Shown in pieces: positions 1 to 8,283 of a DNA stretch of 11,462 nt. The DNA comes from an uncultured Burkholderiaceae bacterium. Its GTDB lineage: Bacteria > Pseudomonadota > Gammaproteobacteria > Burkholderiales > Burkholderiaceae_C. A model generated the notes under the pieces. It made no database searches and was not told the origin of the DNA. It saw only the letters and a list, made by a program, of their open reading frames with translations. Position numbers and translations under genes: made by a program. Within the stretch, counting starts at the first letter, position 1, and every line of letters begins with the position of its first letter. The DNA is taken from assembly GCA_938022295.1 (NCBI GenBank), contig CALIDR010000272.1, forward strand, positions 1 to 11,462. Direction: 5' to 3'.

Positions 1-1647
1 CTCGAACTGCGTGCACGCCGGCAGCAGGTAGACGGCGCGGTTGGGGTTCTGGTCCTCGGGCCGCCCGGGCATCGCCGCCATCGCCGCGGTCGCGCTCGGA
101 AACGGGTCGACGACGACGAGCAGGTCGAGCTTGTCCATCGCCCGCTTCATCTCGAGGCCGCGCGTCTGCGAGTTCGGCGCGTGACCCCAGAAGAACAGCC
201 CGCGCAGGTTGCTGTCCTGGTCGATCAGCTCGTTCTTCTCGAGCACGCCGTCGATCCAGCGCGACACCGTCATGCCGGGCTTGGTCATCATGCCCGGCGC
301 GTAGCGCGACTTGATCCAGTCGAAGTCGACGCCCCACACCGCGGCGTAGTGCCTGAACGAGCCTTCGGCCAGGCCGTAGTAGCCCGGCAGCGAGTCGGGG
401 TTCGGGCCGACGTCGGTCGCGCCCTGCACGTTGTCGTGGCCGCGGAAGATGTTGGCCCCCCCGCCCGACTTGCCGATGTTGCCGAGTGCCAGCTGCAGGA
501 TGCACGACGCGCGCACCATCGCGTTGCCGATCGTGTGCTGCGTCTGCCCCATGCACCAGACGATCGTGCCCGGGCGGTTCTCGGCCATGATCTTCGCGAC
601 CTTGTAGCAGGTCGCCTCGTCGACGCCGGAGACCTCCTGCACCTTGTCGGGCGTCCACTTGGCGAGGACTTCCTCCTTGACCTTGTCCATGCCCCAGACG
701 CGGTCGTGCAGGTACTTCTGGTCCTCCCAGCCGTTCTTGAACACGTGGTACAGCACGCCGAACAGGAACGGGATGTCGGTGCCCGAGCGGATGCGCACGT
801 ACTCGTCGGCCTTGGCCGCCGTGCGCGTGAAGCGCGGGTCGACGACGATCATCTTGCAGCCGTTCTCCTTGGCGTGCAGCATGTGCAGCATCGACACCGG
901 GTGCGCCTCGGCGGCGTTGCTGCCGATGTACAGCGCCGCCTTGGCGTTCTGCATGTCGTTGTAGGAGTTCGTCATCGCGCCGTAGCCCCACGTGTTCGCG
1001 ACGCCGGCGACGGTGGTGCTGTGGCAGATGCGGGCCTGGTGGTCGGTGTTGTTCGTGCCCCAGAACGACACCCACTTGCGCAGCAGGTAGGCCTGCTCGT
1101 TGTTGTACTTCGACGAGCCGACGACGAAGATCGAGTCCGGCCCGCTCTGCTCGCGCAGCTCGAGCATCTTCTTGGCGATCTCGTCGAGCGCCTGGTCCCA
1201 GCCGATGCGCTCGTACTTGCCGTTGACGAGCTTCATCGGGTACTTGAGCCGGTACTCGCCGTGACCGTGCTCGCGCACCGCCGCGCCCTTGGCGCAGTGC
1301 GCGCCGAGGTTCAGCGGGCTGTCGAACACCGGCTCCTGGCGCACCCACACGCCGTTCTGCACGACGGCGTCGATCGCGCAGCCCACGGAGCAGTGCCCGC
1401 ACACGGTGCGCCGGATTTCGACCTTGCCGGCCGCGTCGCCGGCCTTCGGGTCGGCGGCGGCCTCGGCCTTTTTCATCAGCGTCAACTGGCCGGCGGCGAG
1501 CCCGGCGCCGATGCCCAGGCCCGAGCGGCGCAGGAAGGCACGGCGGTCCATCGTCGGGATCGCGCGCGCGACGCCGCGCGCGAGGCTGGACACCAGCGCC
1601 GACGGCGCGGCGCCCGGGGCGGTCGAGGTTCTGCGGGTGAGCAACAT
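1..1647 (-). CDS. fdhA: Formate dehydrogenase catalytic (alpha) subunit, N-terminal 549 residues
   Basis: Molybdopterin (bis-MGD) formate dehydrogenase, which oxidises formate to CO2 on the periplasmic side. The gene runs off the left edge; relatives have roughly 950-1000 residues, so a bit over half is present. In the visible protein, a twin-arginine signal lies at residues 35-41 (RRAFLRR) with a hydrophobic run after it. A [4Fe-4S] motif follows: C83, C86, C90 and C118, with K120 after the last cysteine. The catalytic residue is C208 next to H209 in QARICHSTTVAG, so this is a cysteine enzyme (codon TGC), not a selenoprotein. MGD-binding segments such as YIGSNAAEAHP (240-250) and GNIGKSGGG (389-397) are clear. 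The start at 1647 is preceded by AGGAGA at 1652-1657. ATG at 1551, just before the Tat motif, is an alternative without that support. The gene lies 47 bp after the small Tat protein gene, probably in one operon. Confidence 0.95.
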   Translation of the reverse strand, partial: MLLTRRTSTAPGAAPSALVSSLARGVARAIPTMDRRAFLRRSGLGIGAGLAAGQLTLMKKAEAAADPKAGDAAGKVEIRRTVCGHCSVGCAIDAVVQNGVWVRQEPVFDSPLNLGAHCAKGAAVREHGHGEYRLKYPMKLVNGKYERIGWDQALDEIAKKMLELREQSGPDSIFVVGSSKYNNEQAYLLRKWVSFWGTNNTDHQARICHSTTVAGVANTWGYGAMTNSYNDMQNAKAALYIGSNAAEAHPVSMLHMLHAKENGCKMIVVDPRFTRTAAKADEYVRIRSGTDIPFLFGVLYHVFKNGWEDQKYLHDRVWGMDKVKEEVLAKWTPDKVQEVSGVDEATCYKVAKIMAENRPGTIVWCMGQTQHTIGNAMVRASCILQLALGNIGKSGGGANIFRGHDNVQGATDVGPNPDSLPGYYGLAEGSFRHYAAVWGVDFDWIKSRYAPGMMTKPGMTVSRWIDGVLEKNELIDQDSNLRGLFFWGHAPNSQTRGLEMKRAMDKLDLLVVVDPFPSATAAMAAMPGRPEDQNPNRAVYLLPACTQFE

Positions 1648-1651
1648 GACG

Positions 1652-1657
1652 TCTCCT
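1652..1657 (-). promoter_or_regulatory. Ribosome binding site of fdhA
   Basis: AGGAGA on the minus strand, four bases before the ATG at 1647. It supports the upstream start over the internal ATG at 1551, which would place the Tat motif almost at the N terminus. Confidence 0.7.
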
Positions 1658-1694
1658 GGCGACAGCGGGTGGCGACGGCGCGACGGCGCGCCGC

Positions 1695-1898
1695 TCAGAC
1701 GCGCGCGGTCTGGTAGTAGCGCAGCACGTGCTGCGTCAGCCGGTAGCCGGCCTGGCCCTCGGGCGTGGTCTGCGCCTCGGCGCTCGGCTGCGGCTCGCGG
1801 ACCGCGGGCACGACGGCGGCCACCGCGGCCACGGCACCCACGGCACCGGCACCGGCAAACACGCGGCGGCGCGACAGCTTTTCGACGGATTCCTTCAT
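1695..1898 (-). CDS. Small twin-arginine protein of formate dehydrogenase loci (formate_TAT type)
   Basis: A 67-residue protein consisting of a twin-arginine signal and a short conserved tail. Residues 9-14 (SRRRVF) give the RRxF Tat core. Residues 15-32 are an Ala/Val/Gly-rich hydrophobic segment, and residues 51-66 (GYRLTQHVLRYYQTAR) form the conserved end. This layout matches the family known as 'formate dehydrogenase region TAT target' (TIGR02811), found directly upstream of fdhA in many proteobacteria (called fdhX in some). Its function is not settled; suggestions include help in assembly or export of the enzyme. The start at 1898 is chosen because AGGAGG at 1904-1909 sits five bases upstream. 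An in-frame ATG at 1952 would bury the Tat motif and is unlikely. It is the first gene of the left fdh block, 47 bp before fdhA. Confidence 0.88.
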   Translation of the reverse strand: MKESVEKLSRRRVFAGAGAVGAVAAVAAVVPAVREPQPSAEAQTTPEGQAGYRLTQHVLRYYQTARV

Positions 1899-1903
1899 GG
1901 CTT

Positions 1904-1909
1904 CCTCCT
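1904..1909 (-). promoter_or_regulatory. Ribosome binding site of the small Tat protein gene
   Basis: A perfect AGGAGG on the minus strand, five bases before the ATG at 1898. It decides the start codon against the longer in-frame ATG at 1952. Confidence 0.8.
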
Positions 1910-1974
1910 CGCGCGACCACACGTCGCACGCTGGACTGCAACACGGGCGCAACTCGCCCCTGTCCTCATCGCGG

Positions 1975-2003
1975 ATTAGCCGTCAGCCGTAGCTTCATGC
2001 CAA
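1975..2003 (-). promoter_or_regulatory. Candidate sigma70-type promoter for the small Tat protein-fdhA operon
   Basis: On the minus strand a -35-like TTGGCA (1998-2003; five of six matches to TTGACA) is followed after exactly 17 bases by a -10-like GCTAAT (1975-1980; four of six). Transcription would start near 1968, giving a leader of about 70 bases before the ATG at 1898. This is read by eye only, with no experimental support. No convincing sigma54 -24/-12 element was seen in this region. Confidence 0.4.
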
Positions 2004-2026
2004 TCGGTGGCAGCCCGCACTTTCGC

Positions 2027-2041
2027 GCGACAAGTTGTCGC
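2027..2041. promoter_or_regulatory. 15-bp perfect inverted repeat, candidate operator
   Basis: GCGACAAGTTGTCGC: two perfect 7-bp arms around a single central base (2034), in the divergent region between the fdh genes and the two-component genes. The centre lies about 66 bp upstream of the putative fdh transcription start (near 1968). It lies about 63 bp upstream of the putative regulator start (near 2097). These are typical activator positions in both directions. Binding by the neighbouring response regulator is inferred, not shown. Confidence 0.5.
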
Positions 2042-2084
2042 AGACGATCGCTGCCGCGCCGCCGGCGCGCCCCTTCCCGATTCC

Positions 2085-2090
2085 TAGAAT
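2085..2090 (+). promoter_or_regulatory. Candidate -10 element for the two-component operon
   Basis: TAGAAT matches TATAAT at five of six positions and lies 26 bp before the regulator ATG at 2117, giving a leader of about 20 bases. No good -35 hexamer stands 17 bp upstream, which would fit a promoter that needs an activator. The hexamer is part of a short inverted repeat, GATTC-CTA-GAATC (2079-2091). Confidence 0.35.
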
Positions 2091-2116
2091 CCCGCCCGGC
2101 TTGCCGCCTTCCCGCC

Positions 2117-3490
<1,374 letters not shown>

Positions 3491-3574
3491 CGCCGGCCGG
3501 TCGCCGGCGACGGCCGCAGGCGCGGCGGCCCGCTCGACGCGCCGAATGCCCGGCCGCGCCGCACCGTTGACGCG

Positions 3575-5599
3575 ATGTGGGCGCGGCGATTCCACGCCCT
3601 GCCGGTGCGCGGCAAGCTGCTCGCGCTCGTGCTGCTGCCGCTCGTCGTCGTGCTGCCGCTGCTCGGGGTGGCGCTGCTCGCATGGGCCAGCGTCGCGCTC
3701 GACCGGCTGCTGATCACGAAGGTCCGCGCCGACCTCGCGGTCGCCCACGGCTACTTCGAACGCGTGCTCGGCGAAGTGGCGGCCCACGCCACGGCCGCCG
3801 CCGAGTCGCACGCGCTGCACCGCGTGCTCGCTGCCGGTGCGCCGCCCGACGCCGCGGCCCTGGTCGCGCTGCTGCGCGACGTCAAGGCGCGCGACCGCCT
3901 CGACTTCGTCAACCTGCGCGACGTCGACGGCCGGCTGCGCGTCACCGACCACGGGCTCGCGACCCCGGCCGACGACGATCCGGCGCCGCCCGCCTACGGT
4001 GGCCGCGGTGCCGCGGCGTCGGTCGAGGTGCTGGCACCCGCCGCGCTGGCGCGCCTCGCACCGGCGCTGCAGTCGCGCGTGCCGGTGCCGCTGGTGGCCA
4101 CGCGCAACGCGGCGCCCGCCGACCGCGACGTCGAGGACCGGGCCATGGTCGTGCTCGCCAACGCGCCGGTGCGCGCCGCCGACGGCCGGCTGCTCGGCTG
4201 GATCCAGGCTGGCACGCTGCTCAACCGCAACCTCGACTTCATCGACCACATCAACGACATCGTCTACCCTGCGGGCTCGCTGCCGTTCGGCAGCCGCGGC
4301 ACGGCGACGCTGTTCCTCGACGACGTACGCATCAGCACCAACGTGCGCCTGTTCGACGCCGCGGGCGCCGATGGCGACAGCCGCGCGATCGGCACCCGGG
4401 TTTCGCGCCAGGTGCGCGACGCCGTGCTCGGCCGCGGCAGCACGTGGCTCGACCGCGCCTTCGTCGTCAGCGACTGGTACGTGTCGGCGTACCAGCCGAT
4501 CGCCGACGCCGAAGGGCGGCGCGTGGGCATGCTCTACGTCGGCTTCCTCGAGCGGCCGTTCGTCTGGGTCAAGTACGGCGCCCTCGCGGGCATCGGCGTG
4601 CTCTTCTTCGCCGTCGTGGTCGGCGCCGCGCTCGTCTCGCTGCGCGGTGCGCGGGCGATCTTCGCACCGGTGGAGCGCATGGCCTCCACGATGGCCGCCG
4701 TCGAGCGTGGCGACGCCCGCGCGCGCGTCGGGCCGGTGGCCAGCGGCGACGAGATCGGCGAACTCGCGCGCCACCTCGACCGCCTGCTCGACACCGTCGA
4801 CGCCAACACGCGCGAATTGCGCCGCTTCAACGCCGAGCTCGACGCCAAGGTCGCCGCGCGCACGCGCGAGCTGCAGGCCGCGCAGCAGCAGCTCGTGCGC
4901 GCCGAGAAGCTCGCCGCCGTCGGCCAGCTGACGGCCGGCGTCGCGCACGAGATCAACAATCCGATCGCGGTCATCCAGGGCAACCTCGACCTGCTGCGCG
5001 ACCTGCTCGGGCCCGCCGCACAGCCGGTGGCCGCCGAGATGAAGCTGCTCGACGAGCAGGTCGAACGCATGCGGCTGATCGTCACCCGGCTGCTGCAGTT
5101 CGCGCGGCCGAACGAATTTGCCGGCTACGTCGAGGCGGTCGACCCGGGGCGCGTCGTCGACGACAGCCTCGTGCTCGTCGGGCCGCAGCTCGCGAAGGCG
5201 AAGATCGCCGTGCGGCGCCGCTTCGAGGCGCGGCGGCGGCCAGCGATCAACGCCGGCGAGCTGCAGCAGGTCGTCGTCAACCTGCTCGTCAACGCGATCC
5301 ACGCGATGCCCGACGGCGGCACGCTGACGCTGGCCACGCGCGACGCCGGCGACGACGGCGTCGAGATCGAGGTCGCCGACACCGGGCCGGGGCTCGGCGC
5401 CGACCTGATCGGCGAGCTGTTCCAGCCGTTCGTGACCCGCAAGAAGGACGGCACCGGGCTCGGCCTGTGGATCAGCCGCAGCATCGTCGAGCGCTACGGC
5501 GGCGACCTGCGCGCCGCCGATCGCAGCGACGGCCGCGGCGGGGCGGTGTTCACGGTGGCGTTGAAGGTCGAGCCCGCGGCCGAGCCGGCGGCGGCCTGA
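3575..5599 (+). CDS. Membrane sensor histidine kinase with periplasmic Cache-like domain and HAMP
   Basis: Inner-membrane sensor of 674 residues, the likely partner of the regulator just upstream (84-bp gap). A first membrane segment lies at about 14-42. The periplasmic region of about 290 residues (43-332) contains a Cache-like part, GTATLFLDDVRISTNV (242-257), then WYVSAYQPI and GMLYVGF. A second membrane segment lies at about 333-356, followed by HAMP (about 357-410) and a coiled coil (about 411-445). The H-box is VAHEINNP with phospho-accepting H458. The ATPase domain has an N-box (NLLVNAIHAMP, 569-579), G1 DTGPGLG (602-608) and G2 GTGLGL (626-631). It is therefore a complete, non-hybrid kinase. 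Only the ATG at 3575 offers a start; no strong Shine-Dalgarno is visible, so coupling to the regulator gene is likely. The ligand is unknown. Formate, another organic acid or a redox-linked signal would suit the neighbours, but this is a guess. Confidence 0.93.
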   Translation: MWARRFHALPVRGKLLALVLLPLVVVLPLLGVALLAWASVALDRLLITKVRADLAVAHGYFERVLGEVAAHATAAAESHALHRVLAAGAPPDAAALVALLRDVKARDRLDFVNLRDVDGRLRVTDHGLATPADDDPAPPAYGGRGAAASVEVLAPAALARLAPALQSRVPVPLVATRNAAPADRDVEDRAMVVLANAPVRAADGRLLGWIQAGTLLNRNLDFIDHINDIVYPAGSLPFGSRGTATLFLDDVRISTNVRLFDAAGADGDSRAIGTRVSRQVRDAVLGRGSTWLDRAFVVSDWYVSAYQPIADAEGRRVGMLYVGFLERPFVWVKYGALAGIGVLFFAVVVGAALVSLRGARAIFAPVERMASTMAAVERGDARARVGPVASGDEIGELARHLDRLLDTVDANTRELRRFNAELDAKVAARTRELQAAQQQLVRAEKLAAVGQLTAGVAHEINNPIAVIQGNLDLLRDLLGPAAQPVAAEMKLLDEQVERMRLIVTRLLQFARPNEFAGYVEAVDPGRVVDDSLVLVGPQLAKAKIAVRRRFEARRRPAINAGELQQVVVNLLVNAIHAMPDGGTLTLATRDAGDDGVEIEVADTGPGLGADLIGELFQPFVTRKKDGTGLGLWISRSIVERYGGDLRAADRSDGRGGAVFTVALKVEPAAEPAAA

Positions 5600-5604
5600 A
5601 TTGC

Positions 5605-5627
5605 GCGCCCTTCACAGCCAGGGGCGC
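5605..5627. terminator. Possible weak hairpin between convergent genes
   Basis: GCGCCC (5605-5610) and GGGCGC (5622-5627) could pair with an 11-base loop at the 12-bp junction between the kinase stop (5599) and the hydrolase stop (5612). The stem is short and has no T-tract, so it is a weak candidate for a shared terminator. Confidence 0.22.
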
Positions 5628-6788
5628 AGCTGCGCGCAGACCTCGGCGCGGCTCAGCAGGTCGAGGTGGCCCATCCCGCAGCCGATCCATTGCCGCTCCG
5701 GCGCGAACCCGAGCGTGCGGCTCGCGCTCGGGTGACGGCCGAGTGCGCTGTCGACGGGCACCAGGCCGTCGCCGAACAGGCGGTCGCGGCCGTCGCCGGG
5801 CTGCGCGCCGGTCGTCGCCGCGATCGCGAAGCAGCGCACGCCCGCCGGCAGCGGCAGCGGCCGGCGGCGGTCGGGGCTGCGGGCGAGGCGGTCGCGCCCC
5901 CGCCAGTCCTCGTCGAGCACGTTGCCGTACCGCAGGTCGGTGATGCCGGCGCTGCGCAGCTTGCCCAGGCACGCGAACGGCGCCGCGTAGGGCGTCGCGC
6001 CGAGGACGACGTCGACCCAGTTCCCGGCGCGTTCGAGCGGCGCGCCGTGGTGCGGGGTGCCGAGGAACACCAGGTCGTCGACGCGCGCCGGCCAGCGCCG
6101 GCCGGCCGCCGCGGCCGCGTGCAGCGCACTGCGCGCGACGAGCCCGCCCATGCTGCGGGCCAGCAGCACCAGGTGCTCGAGCGGCTGCGGCCACTGCGCG
6201 ACGAGCTGCTCGAGCTGCAGCGCGAGCGCGTGGCCGTTGGTCGACACGTGCAGGCCGGTGTTGTCGTGCAGGTACACCGGCGTGAAGCCGAGGTCGCGCG
6301 CGAGCGCCCGGCCGTGGTCGTGGCCGGCGCGCGTCCACCGCAGGTCCGTTCATGCACAGGCCGTGCAGCAGCACGAGCAGGCGCGGGGTCGCCTGCGGCA
6401 GCCGCGCCGCCAGCGCTTCGCGCTGGAGCACCAGCGCCCGGGCGTCGCGGCGCAGCGCCACCGGGATCGCCAGCGGGTTGCCGGTGGCGGCGAGATGGTC
6501 GCCGAGCACGCCGTTGAGCGCGGCGACCAGCGCCTCGCGCTCGGCGCTGTCACCGCCGGTGGGCAGCGCCGGCTCGAGCAGGCCGAGCAGGGCGTCGACG
6601 CTGCCGCCCACCAGCCGCGTGACGCCGCGCACGCTCTCGTAGACCGGGTCGCTGATGCCGCCGACGCGGCCGTCGAGCGGCGCGGCGGCGAGCCCCGGCA
6701 CACGCGCGACGCGTTCGTGCACGGCCTCGACCAGGTCGGCCAGGGCGGTGGTGGCGTCGGTGGCCAGCCGCGCCGCGCAGGTCGCCAC
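5612..6788 (-). pseudogene. PGAP1/lipase-like alpha/beta hydrolase, interrupted by a one-base frameshift
   Basis: Two minus-strand frames together give one esterase/lipase-like alpha/beta hydrolase. The upstream frame runs to HGLCMN, the oxyanion-hole strand, around 6348. The downstream frame then continues WTRAGHDHG, LGFTPVYLHDNTG, the nucleophile elbow ARSMGG (Ser codon 6152-6154), FLGTPHHGAP, the acid in FGDGLVPVDS and the histidine in GMGHLD. Dropping one C of the CC at 6346-6347 (plus strand) joins them cleanly as HGLCMNDLRWTRAGHDHG, giving about 391 residues from GTG 6788. The start is uncertain: GTG at 6788 lacks a clear Shine-Dalgarno, and ATG at 6813 lies in another frame. The elbow is A-R-S-M-G instead of the usual G-H-S-M-G. 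The gene is convergent with the kinase and divergent from the peptidase. It is either a recent pseudogene or a sequencing error; the downstream frame looks well kept. Confidence 0.75.
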
Positions 6789-6883
6789 GGCGCACGGCGA
6801 GCCGTGTCCCCATCGTCGCCACAGGGTAGCCCAAGCCGCCGCGCTGCGCCCGCGAGCGGTGGCGACGGCCGGCGTCGAAGCGG

Positions 6884-6889
6884 TATGCT
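6884..6889 (+). promoter_or_regulatory. Weak candidate -10 element for the peptidase-rhodanese pair
   Basis: TATGCT (four of six matches to TATAAT) stands 56 bp before the peptidase ATG, in the 132-bp stretch 6814-6945 between the divergent hydrolase and peptidase. No clear -35 hexamer accompanies it. Nothing else recognisable was seen in that stretch. Confidence 0.25.
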
Positions 6890-6945
6890 GCGGCGCACCG
6901 CCCGACGGCAGGCCGCTGTCGCGCTGCCGGGAGCCGAAGGCCGCC

Positions 6946-7716
6946 ATGACCGAACCCCTGCTGCTCACCGCCGCGCCGATCGCCACCTTCGCGGGGGCGC
7001 GCCTGCTCACGCGCGCCAGCGGCTTCTTCTTCGAACGCGACGGCCGGCTGTACCTCGTGACCAGCCGCCACGTGCTGATCGACGAGCCGAGCGGCCATCA
7101 CCCGGACCGCATCGAGGTCGAACTGCACGTCGACGCCGCCAACCTGACGCGCTCGACCGGCTTGTCGATCCTGCTGTACCGCGACGGGCGAGCCGACTGG
7201 CGCCAGGGCTGCGACCCGTCGGGCGAGATCGACGTCGCGGCGCTGGAGATCGACCGCCGCGCACTGCCGCCCACGGCGCTGCTGCACGCGTTCACGCCGG
7301 CGCACCTGCAGGCGTCGCTCGACGAGATCGGCGTCGGCAGCGCACTGCTGATCGTCGGCTTCCCGCTCGGCTTCCACGACACGCTGCACCACCTGCCGGT
7401 GGTCCGGCAGGCGATCGTCGCCTCGTCGTTCGGGCTGCGCTTCCAGGGCCAGGGCTACTTCCTCACCGACGCACGCACCCACCGCGGCACGAGCGGCGCG
7501 CCGGTGGTGATGCGCGCGCCGGCCGCCGACACGCACCTCGGCGACCTGCCGTGGAAGCTGCTCGGCGTGCACTCGGGGCGGCTGGACATGCTCTCGCGCG
7601 ATGTCGCGCAGGACGAGTCGCTCGGCCTGAACTGCACCTGGTACGCCGACATCCTGCTGACGCTCACGCGCGAGGGCGGCACCGCCGCATCGCCGGCGCC
7701 TGCCCGCGCCGCTTGA
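6946..7716 (+). CDS. Trypsin-like serine peptidase without signal peptide
   Basis: A 256-residue protein with a chymotrypsin-fold serine peptidase pattern. A catalytic histidine stands in TSRHVL (H42), a candidate aspartate in GEIDVAALEID (D96) and the nucleophile in THRGTSGAPVV (S183). LLGVHSG (205-211) follows, as expected after the active serine. The N terminus has no hydrophobic signal segment or Tat motif, and no PDZ domain is seen, so it is not a DegP/HtrA protein and probably acts in the cytoplasm. The substrate is unknown. The start at 6946 is the first ATG that does not include Arg/Ala-rich sequence of non-coding character. It is followed by the rhodanese gene after 71 bp on the same strand, probably co-transcribed. 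A role in the fdh pathway cannot be read from the sequence. Confidence 0.82.
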   Translation: MTEPLLLTAAPIATFAGARLLTRASGFFFERDGRLYLVTSRHVLIDEPSGHHPDRIEVELHVDAANLTRSTGLSILLYRDGRADWRQGCDPSGEIDVAALEIDRRALPPTALLHAFTPAHLQASLDEIGVGSALLIVGFPLGFHDTLHHLPVVRQAIVASSFGLRFQGQGYFLTDARTHRGTSGAPVVMRAPAADTHLGDLPWKLLGVHSGRLDMLSRDVAQDESLGLNCTWYADILLTLTREGGTAASPAPARAA

Positions 7717-7787
7717 GCGACGCAGCGTCGGACGACGATCACCCCCGCGACGGCACCGATGCCGCCGCCACCCCGCGAGGTCAAGCC

Positions 7788-8261
7788 ATGGACGACGTCG
7801 AACAGAGCATCGAGCCGCACCGCGCGTCGCTCGAGATCAGCCTGCCCAGCGCGCTCGAGCTGACGCGCCTCGGCCTGGGCACGCTGATCGACATCCGCCA
7901 GTCGTTCGAGATCGAGATGAAGGGCGCGATCCCGGACACCGTGCACATCCCGCTGTTCGAGGTCAAGGTCATGCTCGGCGACGCGCTGACCGAGGACGAG
8001 CAGGACGTGCTCGACGCCGGCAAGCCGAAGGACATGGACGCCAAGACGTTCTTCACGATGATCAACCGGCTGCACCACGGGCGCGACCACCTGCTGCCGT
8101 GCATCTGCAACAGCGGCCGCCGCAGCCTGGCCGCGGCGGCGCTGCTGCGCGAGCTCGGCTACCCGAAGGCGCTGTCGGTGGCCGGCGGCTTCCAGGCCTG
8201 GAAGAAGTTGCAGGCTGCCGCGCCGGCAGCCGCGGCGGGAACCGCACCGGCCGCCGGCTGA
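7788..8261 (+). CDS. Rhodanese-like sulfurtransferase
   Basis: A 157-residue single-domain rhodanese, probably cytoplasmic since no signal is visible. LIDIRQSFEIEMKGAIPDTVHIP (33-55) is the typical rhodanese beginning: an Asp-Ile-Arg strand, then 'G-x-I-P-x-x-x-x-I-P'. The active loop is C107-N-S-G-R-R-S113, matching CxSGxRS with C107 as the persulfide carrier. A second cysteine lies two residues before it (C105). LRELGYPKALSVAGGFQAWKK (120-140) is the standard ending. An extra segment of about 35 residues (65-99) separates the two halves, and the last 17 residues are a disordered-looking Ala/Pro tail. GAGG lies 11-14 bases before the ATG. It is convergent with the chaperone gene of the fdh locus. 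Sulfur transfer to the formate dehydrogenase cofactor is a possible role, but FdhD is the known enzyme for that and none is in the window. Confidence 0.88.
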   Translation: MDDVEQSIEPHRASLEISLPSALELTRLGLGTLIDIRQSFEIEMKGAIPDTVHIPLFEVKVMLGDALTEDEQDVLDAGKPKDMDAKTFFTMINRLHHGRDHLLPCICNSGRRSLAAAALLRELGYPKALSVAGGFQAWKKLQAAAPAAAAGTAPAAG

Positions 8262-8262
8262 C

Positions 8263-8283
8263 GTTCGCCGGCTGCGCCCGAAC
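8263..8283. terminator. Possible short hairpin between convergent rhodanese and chaperone genes
   Basis: GTTCG (8263-8267) and CGAAC (8279-8283) form a 5-bp stem with an 11-base loop. They fill the whole 22-bp gap between the rhodanese stop and the chaperone stop. There is no T-tract, so intrinsic termination is doubtful. Confidence 0.25.

Noticed and set aside
1022..1024. Possible selenocysteine at the FdhA active site
   Set aside because: The active-site codon is TGC (Cys), not TGA, and no stop interrupts the frame.
181..1716. Plus-strand open frame opposite fdhA
   Set aside because: Composition is typical of an antisense shadow of a GC-rich gene, and the minus strand carries clear FdhA motifs throughout.
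2008..2024. TGGCAG-like start of a sigma54 -24/-12 element upstream of the regulator
   Set aside because: The GC required ten bases after the GG is absent (TT is found), so it does not fit the sigma54 consensus.
2055..2069. Second 15-bp palindrome, CGCGCCGCCGGCGCG
   Set aside because: It is made only of G and C in a very GC-rich region, where such palindromes arise easily by chance. It was not treated as an operator.
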